A stretch of 53,628 nucleotides of DNA, taken from an uncultured Calothrix sp. GTDB lineage: Bacteria; Cyanobacteriota; Cyanobacteriia; Cyanobacteriales; Nostocaceae. The DNA lies in contig CALJJQ010000078.1 in the NCBI GenBank assembly GCA_937973965.1, positions 1-53,628 on the forward strand. Reading direction: 5' to 3'. This document shows positions 1 through 7,369 of the stretch, one piece after another. The notes under the pieces were generated by a model. The model did no database searches. It was not told the DNA's origin and was given only the letters and a program-made list of their open reading frames with translations. Within the stretch, counting starts at the first letter, position 1. Every line of letters begins with the position of its first letter. A program made the translations under genes and the position numbers.

Positions 1-301
1 TAAGTAAGTGGGTGCAAAAATTTTCCGTTATGTAACAGAATCTTAACCAAGCTTTTCAGAATTAAATTTTACACGTCGTGTACTGTGATTGCTTTTTTCC
101 CCTCTAGCTTGAACGCCATTGATTACAGCGTAAGCAAGGTCTAGCTCATCATCAAATGCTTGCCCAGATAACTCATCTTTTTTTATGTGTTGCCATTCCA
201 ATTCAATGGGATTCATTCCCCATACACAAATCACCTTGTAGATGCATTTTCAGTATTTGTATATCTTAACATACCGGACTTTTTTGATGCCTACCTACTT
301 A
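1..301. repeat. IS630-type element remnant bounded by terminal inverted repeats
   Basis: The window opens with taagtaagtgggtgc, and an inverted match, gcctacctactta, lies at 289-301. The two ends enclose a transposase C-terminal fragment, so this looks like an internally deleted IS630-type element. The 5' flank is outside the window, so a TA target duplication cannot be checked. The right end also folds with agtagaggc followed by a T run (to about 323), so it could act as a terminator. Related ends occur at 3725-3861 and 28609. Confidence 0.5.
43..234 (-). pseudogene. IS630-family transposase, C-terminal fragment
   Basis: The 63-residue reading frame contains NPIELEWQHIKKDEL, the block around the last catalytic acid of IS630/Tc1-type DDE transposases, followed by the usual C-terminal tail ending near RVKFNS. 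A complete transposase of this family is several times longer, and everything upstream of the NPIELEW block is missing, so this is a dead remnant. It lies between inverted repeats at 1 and 301. Family assignment rests on recalled motif similarity. Confidence 0.75.
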
Positions 302-770
302 GTTAGTAGAGGCTTTTTTTGTGTACGGGTTACCATTTAATCGCGGTTTTTCCATCTCCAAAAATTTTGTATCTATTGATTAGTAATAGTTTCAGCGATT
401 ACATGTAAATACGTATCTAATTTCACAAAATGCATTCTTCATCAAACAGCCTGTTTTTTTGGTTAAGAAATTAAAAAGTTATTTAAAAATATTTATTTTT
501 TTCAGTAATTTCAAATTTTATCACGTTAAAAAAGATATCCGCACGCATTCAAAATCTGTGATTTTTTTCAGGATTGCTATCGGTAATTCAAACGAAATTA
601 ACACTGGTATCAAGTTGTCATGAACCTTCAGTGGAGATGATGACATTCTTCCAGGTGGGGAAATAGTATAGGTACATGCTTAAGAAAAAACACAGAGAAA
701 CACTTTCGAGAAACACTGAAAAAGTATTGATAGCTTCTCTAGATAACTAAGAAATTACTGAGGGAAAAAA
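302..770. other. AT-rich intergenic region upstream of the PEP-CTERM gene
   Basis: No gene is visible. The stretch is very AT-rich between about 460 and 600. Two direct copies of gagaaacact lie at 695-704 and 709-718 (period 14 bp), about 55 bp before the next start codon, and could be a regulator site. A purine-rich gaggg lies just before the ATG at 771. Confidence 0.4.
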
Positions 771-1532
771 ATGAAAAAGTTAACAGCAGCCTTAAAATTA
801 CTGACAGCTTCCACCATCGGTTTCGGTATTATTTCCAGCGCATCTGTTGCAAGTGCAGCATCTTTGGTTCCTAATCAGGAAGGTGAGGTCAGCTTATTCG
901 GTCTTGGATGTCGTTCTAGCTTAACTTGTATTAATACAACCTCTTTGCATCCTGTGGGTTATACCGTTGAAAGCTTCGGATTTTCTGCTGCGGATGGAAC
1001 TAAATACGGTAAAAGTTTATTATTTGTTGATGACCGTTCTACCCCCCAGGAATTCACAGTTAATGGTTTTGGGGTTAAATTCTTAGCAGAAGACGAAGGA
1101 ACTAATCCTGCTCTCGGTGAAAAATGGTTCCGTCCAATGGCTGTAAATAGAAGTGGTAGACCCGTAGAAAATGGACGGTTAGAGGTTGGTTTGTTCGAGT
1201 TTGTATTTAAGAGCGTAATTGATAAATTAGAATTAACCTTTTTCGATGTGGAAGACCCTGGTACTTTAATTTCTAATTTGAATGGAAATTTGAGTAATAT
1301 TCTGACAACTCCTGGTGATAATGGAAATGTACAGACAGTTACTTTAACAAACGTTAAATCCTTTAGAGTTCAACTTGGTTCTCCGAAAACTTCTACATTT
1401 CCCAGAACTGGTGACGGGGTGAATTTGCAATTAACTAAAGTTCCTGAACCTGGTACTGTATTTAGCCTTGGTGCGTTAGCGATTGGTGGTGTAGTTGCTG
1501 CTGGTAAGCGGAAGAAAGTTTCTGCTAATTAG
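771..1532 (+). CDS. PEP-CTERM sorting domain-containing exported protein
   Basis: This 253-residue protein has an N-terminal signal peptide (MKK start, hydrophobic core, likely cleavage after ASVASA near residue 29). Its C-terminal sorting signal is the motif PEP at residues 225-227, a hydrophobic helix (about 230-245) and a basic KRKK tail. In bacteria such tails are processed by exosortase-type enzymes during export of surface or matrix proteins. The middle is polar, probably beta-rich, and has two Cys near residues 47-53 (LGCRSSLTC) that could pair. The ATG follows a gaggg ribosome site. The gene stands alone, and no exosortase is in the window. The biological role is unknown; a surface or matrix protein is an inference from the tail. 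Confidence 0.85.
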   Translation: MKKLTAALKLLTASTIGFGIISSASVASAASLVPNQEGEVSLFGLGCRSSLTCINTTSLHPVGYTVESFGFSAADGTKYGKSLLFVDDRSTPQEFTVNGFGVKFLAEDEGTNPALGEKWFRPMAVNRSGRPVENGRLEVGLFEFVFKSVIDKLELTFFDVEDPGTLISNLNGNLSNILTTPGDNGNVQTVTLTNVKSFRVQLGSPKTSTFPRTGDGVNLQLTKVPEPGTVFSLGALAIGGVVAAGKRKKVSAN

Positions 1533-1813
1533 GTGCATGGGATGAGAAGTCGGGTTTTTGTCAAAGATAAAACATGACTTCTGAGATGGACTTCTAAGGT
1601 AGATTGATTATCTTCAATGGGGAGATATAAACAAAATCTAGATTTTGCTTTAGGTGAGAAGTCCGGTTTTAACAAGTCCAGAAAATTGCCAAACAAAGCC
1701 GACTTATGAGATAAATCCAAAATCTCAAATCTCAAATCTAAAATTATTTAAGCCTCTTACTTTCAAATTTGCTAATTTAAGTCATATTGAGTAGTTTCGA
1801 GTTATCTGGTTGC

Positions 1814-1842
1814 AGCAGATTCTCGTTTCTGCTCAATTTTTT
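1814..1842 (+). terminator. Possible rho-independent terminator
   Basis: The stem agcaga/tctgct (1814-1819 and 1828-1833) is followed by caattttttatt. It is weak and lies about 280 bp after the PEP-CTERM stop codon, so its assignment to that gene is tentative. Confidence 0.3.
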
Positions 1843-1909
1843 ATTTAGAACTTATGCAAGTGTCACAAAAATTCTGGTTTTTGTTTGTAGTTAGCACGTA
1901 TAGTGCTTA

Positions 1910-1994
1910 TACCGTTTTACTTTGGAGTTGATACCTAAGGGGGAGCTTTCAGGAGCAGGGGAAGAAAATGTCTCAGAATTTGAGTGAAATGGTA
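1910..1994. repeat. 85-bp dispersed repeat, copy 1 of 3
   Basis: It begins taccgttttac, has the core ggagttgatacct and ggggaagaaaatgt, and ends gaaatggta. The ends are imperfect inverted repeats (taccRttt). Near-identical copies lie at 3860-3945 and 49568-49641. The size and inverted ends suggest a non-autonomous mobile element. Confidence 0.7.
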
Positions 1995-2412
1995 TCACTT
2001 TGAGGACTTTAGTCCTCGCTACAAACTTCAAATAATATGATTATTAATTAAATGCTTGGATATGAAAATAACTTTCATGAAAGCTATTTACTGAAATCTT
2101 GGGGATGAAACTGTATCAGTTGTAACTATCTCTAATTTTGAACTGTGTTTTTTCATGCTCGCATTTTCACGGAAATCAAGGTGGTGTGTTTTTTTGTTTC
2201 TGCAATAGAAAAATCTAAATTACTAGATATTGTTGGCTGGAACAGAAAATTAGATAAAATTAAATTCAGTAAAATAAGTTTTTATTACTAGTTTTATTGC
2301 TAGTGTATCTGGAATTAGTGAATGCCAAAACATGGGTGGGTCAGCACTTTAGATGTTTTTTGGGCAAAATGTTAAACCCTTGGTCATATTCGGTGCTATG
2401 TAGGTGCTATCA

Positions 2413-3675
2413 ATGGATTTATTAGAGTACCAAGTAAAAGAATGGTTTGGAGAAATAGGTATTCCTGTACTGCCATCACAACGGATTGAACATCCGACTG
2501 ATTTAAAGCGTTTAAAGATACCCTATCCTGTGGTGTTGAAGTCGCAGGTTCATGGGGATTCGCGGTTAAAAGCGGGGGGGGTGCGATTTGTAGAGACGAC
2601 GATTGATGCAATCGCAGCTGCTCAGAATATTTTTAATTTGTCGATTGGTGGGGAATTTCCCGAGTTGTTATTAGCGGAGGCTAAATACAATGTGGAACAG
2701 GAGTATTATTTAGCGGTTGTGCTGGACACGGTGGTCTGTCGTCCGATTTTGCTGGGTTCTGTACAAGCGGATATTGATTGGGAACTCGATAGCGAAAAAA
2801 TGCACCATGTGGTTGTGGAGCAGGAGTTTTCTCCTTTCTATGCGCGACGGTTAGCCTTAAAAATGGGGTTGAAAGGTTCGCTGATGCAGTCGATTAGTAC
2901 CGTGATCGAGAAAATGTACCAGCTATTTATCGAAAAAGACCTGGATTTAGTGGAAATTAATCCTTTAGCGATTAATCGTGCTGGACAGGTGATGGCTTTA
3001 AATGGTAGTGTGCGTGTCAATGATCGAGCGATCGCCCGTCATCCAGATATTGCCAAGTTGGCCACAAAAATCTCTCGACGCTACAGTGTGGAGGCGGAGA
3101 ATGGTAATATCTTTGATGTGAATGGGTCGAATGTTACTGGTAAGATTGGTATTTTAGGTAATGGTGTGGGGTCGGTTCTGACGACGATGGATTTGGTTGT
3201 CTATGCTGGTGGAAAACCGGGTATGTGTTTAAATTTACGCCATGCTTCCCCCATCGACACCTCACCGACAACATTCCGTAGTCGATTGGAAAAAGCGTTA
3301 CAGATATTAGCCCGCGATCGCACGATTAAAGTAATTTTAATTAATCTGATTGGTACAATACCCCAGGTGAGTGAGTTTGTGGAGGTGATTGAAAACTGCT
3401 ACCTGCAACAGTCTCCGACGGGATCAACTACTCAAGGAAGCAACAGATTGGGGGTGAATGGCGATCACAATGGATTACAAGTACCCCAATTAGTCATTAG
3501 ACTTGCAGGTACAGATTTTGAACTAGCAAAAACGGATTTGAAAGCTTTGCAAATCAGCAAAAATCTACCCATCACCATTGCCGATAATTTAGACACTGCT
3601 GTTACAGAAGCAGTTAACCTTACCAAAACCCAGTCAACTGTCTCTGTTGGGGAGGTAGTAGGGAATCGGGAGTAG
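2413..3675 (+). CDS. Succinyl-CoA synthetase beta-subunit-like protein (divergent ATP-grasp)
   Basis: This 420-residue protein has the SucC layout: an ATP-grasp half (residues 1-235) and a C-terminal CoA-ligase half (240-405). Family SucC pairs with SucD to interconvert succinyl-CoA and succinate with ATP formation. The start MDLLEYQVKEWF matches the family, so ATG 2413 is preferred over GTG 2404. Conserved features are KAGGV (53-57) and EINPL (181-185). Compared with E. coli SucC recalled from memory, several sites differ: VHAGGRGKAGGV reads VHGDSRLKAGGV (46-57), the Mg ligand Asp213 is Asn197, the DVGGGAT loop reads NLRHASP (274-280), and NIFGG reads NLIGT (311-315). A polar insert sits at about 333-355. 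The fold is clear; normal SCS activity is doubtful. Its alpha-like partner lies 860 bp downstream. Confidence 0.8.
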   Translation: MDLLEYQVKEWFGEIGIPVLPSQRIEHPTDLKRLKIPYPVVLKSQVHGDSRLKAGGVRFVETTIDAIAAAQNIFNLSIGGEFPELLLAEAKYNVEQEYYLAVVLDTVVCRPILLGSVQADIDWELDSEKMHHVVVEQEFSPFYARRLALKMGLKGSLMQSISTVIEKMYQLFIEKDLDLVEINPLAINRAGQVMALNGSVRVNDRAIARHPDIAKLATKISRRYSVEAENGNIFDVNGSNVTGKIGILGNGVGSVLTTMDLVVYAGGKPGMCLNLRHASPIDTSPTTFRSRLEKALQILARDRTIKVILINLIGTIPQVSEFVEVIENCYLQQSPTGSTTQGSNRLGVNGDHNGLQVPQLVIRLAGTDFELAKTDLKALQISKNLPITIADNLDTAVTEAVNLTKTQSTVSVGEVVGNRE

Positions 3676-3724
3676 GGGGAGATAAAATGGTATCTTCAGC
3701 CATGAAATAATTAGGTAGCGCTAA

Positions 3725-3861
3725 TGAGTCGGTGGGTGGTGAAAATCGTCATTCAGTTCAGGGAGTAGAGACGCGATATATCGCATCTGTACGGGGGTAA
3801 GGCTTTTCGCCGAATGATTGGTTACATTGTGGTTTTATGTTTAATTGCACCTACCTACTTA
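3725..3861. repeat. MITE-like element with IS630-related ends
   Basis: The left end tgagtcggtgggtggtgaaa and the right end tgcacctacctactta are inverted relatives of each other and of the taagtaagtgggtgc end at position 1. The interior holds the palindrome agacgcgatatatcgcatct and tacgggggtaaggctttt, also found at 28609-28735. This was probably mobilised in trans by an IS630-type transposase (inference). Confidence 0.55.
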
Positions 3862-3945
3862 CCATTTTATTTGGGAGTTGATACCTGACGGGAAGCTTTC
3901 GGGAGTAGGCTAAGAAAATATATCAACAATTTTTGTGAAATGGTA
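3860..3945. repeat. 85-bp dispersed repeat, copy 2 of 3
   Basis: It begins taccattttat, has ggagttgatacctgacggga, and ends gtgaaatggta. It abuts the MITE-like element at 3725-3861. Copies are at 1910-1994 and 49568-49641. Confidence 0.7.
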
Positions 3946-4535
3946 TAAATTTATCAGCCTGAAGTGATGGATTGATTTTCCTTTTTACTCGCTGGAGAAC
4001 AGGGAGTGGGGAGTTAGTTAGAAGTGGGAAAAATTCCTTTCATACCTCCTAGTGTCAGCTTTACGTGTAGGCTACTCCCCATTAAAAAGGAAGTTTTAGG
4101 AATTTGTGAGAAATCATCTACCAACTAATACCAATTTAAGATGAAGACGCATAGAAAGAACCCCACCCTAACCCTCCCCGATTCCCCTACGGGAAGTAAG
4201 CTACGGGGAGGGGACTGGATTTCTCCCTCTCCGTAGGTGAAGGAGTAGGGTCAAATTATGTACAACTTTAAATTGGTATAAGTTTGCCATAGGAAAGTTA
4301 ATGATTTATTACTACTCCCCACTCCCTACTTCCAAATCTACCAACCAAATTTCCTGTGAAAAAGTTAATAATATTAAAGTGTTCCCAATACCGTCATTTT
4401 TGCATCAAACTTTCTTGATATAGTGATGATTTTGAGTCTGCCATCGTCACCAGGAAAACTGGTTTAACTACAATGGAAGAATCATTATTGCCAATGGCTA
4501 GAACTGATAGTGCAAAATAACTACCTGGCTTTTTT
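3946..4535. other. Repeat-rich spacer inside the Suc-like gene pair
   Basis: No gene is seen. It contains the MITE-like element at 4129-4280 and ACTCCCT-type heptamers around 4311-4330. Together with the elements at 3725-3945 it separates the beta- and alpha-like genes, which are often adjacent or overlapping in SucCD operons. The alpha-like gene may therefore need its own promoter in the AT-rich stretch before 4536. Confidence 0.4.
4129..4280. mobile_element. MITE-like element, copy 1 of 2
   Basis: The terminal inverted repeats are taccaatttaa (4129) and ttaaattggta (to 4278). The interior contains gaagacgcatagaaagaacc, a stretch of stem-forming sequence, and ctccctctccgtaggtgaag. A second copy lies at 40150-40279. 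It has no coding capacity. Confidence 0.65.
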
Positions 4536-5417
4536 ATGAATTTAACGCCAAATAGTAAAGTTATTATCCAAGGATTCAGCGAATTTATTTCTGCGACCCA
4601 TGTCACGCAAATGAAAGCCTACGGCACAAATTTGATTGCTGGAGTCAATCCTGGGTGTGGGGGACAAAAAATATACGACCTACCGATATTTGATCTTGTA
4701 GAGGAAATTATTGAGGAATACGGCTCTATTGACACGACAATTATTAGTGTTCATCCCTATCAAGTTTTGGATGCAGCTTTAGAAGCGATCGCAGCAAATA
4801 TCAGACAGATAATTATTATTTCTCCTGGGGTTCCTCCCCTAGATATGGTGAAGTTATTACGCATTGCCGAAGCACATGAAACTTTGATCGTCGGTCCAAA
4901 TAGTCCTGGTATTATTGTTCCGGGAAAAATTTTATTGGGAATCCAGCCTAGCGAATTTTATCAACCTGGTAAAATTGGAATTCTCAGTCGTAGTACCACC
5001 CTCACCTACGAAATCGCCCGTGTTTTGAGCGATGCCGGGATTGGTCAATCAATCAGCGTTAGTATTGGTAGTGATGCAATAGTTGGTTCCTCCTTTATCC
5101 AATGGTTACAAATTCTCGACGAAGACGAAGACACGGAAGCGATTGTCTTAGTCGGACAACCAGGGGGAGGAAGCGAAGAAGCCGCAGCACGCTATATCAC
5201 CGAAGCCATTGACAAACCAGTTTTTGCCTATATCGCGGGAATTAATGCACCCCCAGCAAAACACGGACGCACAACCGGAACCCTAGCATCTGTAGTCGGT
5301 AGAAACCCGGATTTTGGTAGCGCCAAAAGTAAAAAAATTGCCCTTAGTGAAGCTGGTATTCCCGTCGCCCAAAGTCCCTTGGAAATACCGAAATTGTTGC
5401 ACAAAGTTTTGAGGTGA
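4536..5417 (+). CDS. Succinyl-CoA synthetase alpha-subunit-like protein lacking the phosphohistidine
   Basis: This 293-residue protein is colinear with SucD: a CoA-binding Rossmann domain (1-125) and a ligase domain (145-290). Conserved stretches include KVIIQGF (8-14), AYGTN (28-32), the GPNxPGIIVPG loop (120-130), LTYE (156-159) and YIAG (232-235). An ungapped comparison with E. coli SucD recalled from memory shows Thr at the phosphorylated His246 (APPAKHGRTTG, 238-248; the only nearby His is 243), Gln at Glu208 (VGQPGG) and Ser at Cys123 (GPNSPG). All three are central in the known enzyme, so a normal phosphohistidine mechanism looks impossible. It may be a regulatory or scaffold homologue, or an acyl-CoA enzyme with another chemistry. 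The ATG at 4536 gives the usual MNLTPNSK start. Confidence 0.8.
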   Translation: MNLTPNSKVIIQGFSEFISATHVTQMKAYGTNLIAGVNPGCGGQKIYDLPIFDLVEEIIEEYGSIDTTIISVHPYQVLDAALEAIAANIRQIIIISPGVPPLDMVKLLRIAEAHETLIVGPNSPGIIVPGKILLGIQPSEFYQPGKIGILSRSTTLTYEIARVLSDAGIGQSISVSIGSDAIVGSSFIQWLQILDEDEDTEAIVLVGQPGGGSEEAAARYITEAIDKPVFAYIAGINAPPAKHGRTTGTLASVVGRNPDFGSAKSKKIALSEAGIPVAQSPLEIPKLLHKVLR

Positions 5418-5495
5418 GAATAGCAGAAGACAGGATACAGGAGATAGGACAATAGGGTTCGGATCAGAAAATTCGTAAACCCAAAATATATTGTA

Positions 5496-5517
5496 GAGAC
5501 GCGACATATCGCGTCTC
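5496..5517. repeat. gagacgcga...tcgcgtctc palindrome
   Basis: The 9-bp arms gagacgcga and tcgcgtctc enclose the loop cata. It belongs to a family of intergenic palindromes in this window (about 3769, 11431, 28664, and the gagacgtagca variants at 14330 and 16042). Confidence 0.7.
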
Positions 5518-5707
5518 TCCCGAAATCGCCATGAAAAATCATTAACCGAACCGTATTGAGAAATAGAAAATTAGGATCATAATTTCCAGATATTTTAGTT
5601 ATTACCTATTTTCCCTCTCCTATCTCCAACCTTTCCCCTCAGTCACCGAATTCTAGACTAAAATAGTTGTCTCATACACAAACTAGTCTCACGGTGACTT
5701 TTAGACA

Positions 5708-7111
5708 ATGGATGTAGTTGATTTAGCGTTTACCCCAGCGTTGCAACAAGCCGAGTTGATTCGCTGCAAACAGGTTTCCCCATTGGAGTTAACTGAAGTT
5801 TATTTGGAACGGATTGAGCGTTTAAACCCCCAATTGGGTAGCTATTTTACGGTCACGGGTGAGTTGGCTTTGGAGGATGCAAAGGCAAAAACAGAGATGC
5901 TGGTGACAAATACGGATCTACCAGCTTTTTTTGGTGTGCCGATTTCAATCAAAGATTTAAATCCAGTTAAGGGGGTCAGATGTACTTTTGGGACCGTAGC
6001 TGCCCTAAATTATATCCCCGATTATGAAGATATAATTGTCACCAAGATTCGTCAGGCTGGATTTACGCTACTGGGTAAAACTGCTACATCCGAATTAGGT
6101 TCTTTTCCTTATACAGAAACCATACCCTTTCCACCAGCACGGAATCCCTGGAACTTGGAATATACACCAGGGGGATCAAGTGGAGGTGCAGCGAGTGCGG
6201 TGGCTGCGGGTTTGTGCGCGATCGCCCAAGGTTCCGATGGGGGTGGTTCGATCCGTGGACCTGTTGCCTGTTGCGGATTGGTGGGAATCAAACCATCACG
6301 GGGTCGGGTTTCCCATGCACCTGCAGGCGATCGCGTTAGTGGTATTGCCATCAACGGACCGATTGCCCGTACTGTTGCCGATGCCGCAGCGCTGTTGGAT
6401 GTCATGTCTGGCTATGTCACTGGTGATCCCTACTGGTTACCTGACCCACAAGTGTCTTTTTTTGCTGCGAGTCAACAGGAACCAGCAAAATTACGTATTG
6501 CGTTTGGGACGGAAATTTTACCATTTGGTGCTGCCGATGCCACCTGTACGGAGGCTGTTCTCAAAACTGTCCAGCATTTACAGGATTTAGGTCACGAACT
6601 GGAAACAACGATCCTGGATTTTTGTGACCTGATTGAGCCATTTAAAACCGTTTGGAGTACTGGAGTAGCCGCTTCCGGATTTCCCCCAGAGGTTCTCCAA
6701 CCCCTAAATCGCTGGCTGTTGTCGAAGCAGATATCAGGGGGAGAATACTTGCAAGCTGTGTTAAATATGCAAATAGCATCACGGAAAATAGTTGCCTATT
6801 TCGATAATTTTGATGTATTAGTTTTACCAGTTTATTTACATAGACCCATCCGGGTCGGTGAGTGGTCTCACTTGAGTCCAGAAGACACCTTCGATCATAT
6901 TGCCCATTGGGTTGCTCCCTGTCCACCCTTTAATGCCACAGGACAGCCTGTTATTGCCCTTCCTGTTGGCTTTGATCCCCAAGGTTTACCCATGAGCGTA
7001 CAGTTAATAGGTAAACCAGCCGATGAATTGACCTTAATTGGGTTAGCCGCTCAACTGGAAAAAGTCAACCCCTGGATTCAACACCGCCCCCCCTTGGCAA
7101 TTAGTGAGTGA
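5708..7111 (+). CDS. Amidase signature family enzyme
   Basis: This 467-residue protein has the full amidase signature. The Lys-Ser-Ser triad is Lys82 (SIKD), cis-Ser157 (PGGSSGG, 154-160) and nucleophile Ser181 (DGGGSIR). The family hydrolyses carboxamides to acids and ammonia; GatA of the tRNA amidotransferase is a specialised member. GatA-like features are present, but the typical GatA GSDTGGS motif reads GSDGGGS and no gatB or gatC is nearby, so a free-standing cytoplasmic amidase is more likely. No signal peptide is visible. The gene is 290 bp downstream of the alpha-like Suc gene on the same strand. A second amidase-family gene in the window (50536) is only distantly similar. The substrate cannot be told from sequence. 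Confidence 0.85.
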   Translation: MDVVDLAFTPALQQAELIRCKQVSPLELTEVYLERIERLNPQLGSYFTVTGELALEDAKAKTEMLVTNTDLPAFFGVPISIKDLNPVKGVRCTFGTVAALNYIPDYEDIIVTKIRQAGFTLLGKTATSELGSFPYTETIPFPPARNPWNLEYTPGGSSGGAASAVAAGLCAIAQGSDGGGSIRGPVACCGLVGIKPSRGRVSHAPAGDRVSGIAINGPIARTVADAAALLDVMSGYVTGDPYWLPDPQVSFFAASQQEPAKLRIAFGTEILPFGAADATCTEAVLKTVQHLQDLGHELETTILDFCDLIEPFKTVWSTGVAASGFPPEVLQPLNRWLLSKQISGGEYLQAVLNMQIASRKIVAYFDNFDVLVLPVYLHRPIRVGEWSHLSPEDTFDHIAHWVAPCPPFNATGQPVIALPVGFDPQGLPMSVQLIGKPADELTLIGLAAQLEKVNPWIQHRPPLAISE

Positions 7112-7254
7112 AGCGAAGAAATCAGGTCGGCTAGATGTGGTATGGTTATGTACGCTGGGTTAGGCTAGAGTTAAATTTAAATACATCTGTATTGTTTTGC
7201 TGGCATTTAAATCTAAAATGGTATTTTAGACAGAAAAGATTCTTAAATAATTAA

Positions 7255-7288
7255 TAATTCGTAATTCGTAATTACGAATTACGAATTA
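7255..7288. repeat. 34-bp perfect palindrome
   Basis: The half-site taattcgtaattcgtaa is followed directly by its exact reverse complement, with no loop. It lies 81 bp upstream of the dnaX ATG. The taattcgtaat units also flank the composite repeats at 31073 and 48003. Confidence 0.8.
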
Positions 7289-7369
7289 CCCAAAAGCAGC
7301 GCTTTTGACCCGATTTTTGACCTTCCACCACTCCCAACACTTTCCTAGGTGTAATTCTTGCCACCCGAC

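Larger units (their letters stand above)
1533..2412. other. Long intergenic region with small repeats
   Basis: There is no convincing gene in about 880 bp; the short minus-strand frame at 1529-1735 has no recognisable features. The region holds two copies of gagaagtcSggttt (about 1549 and 1654), a run of heptamer-like aaatctc/aaatcta units (about 1717-1744), a weak terminator-like hairpin (1814-1842), an 85-bp dispersed repeat (1910-1994), and the perfect hairpin gaggactttagtcctc at 2002-2017. Confidence 0.5.

Noticed and set aside
6180-6590. 136-codon out-of-frame reading in the amidase gene
   Set aside because: It overlaps the amidase core motifs in another frame, with no homology-like pattern.
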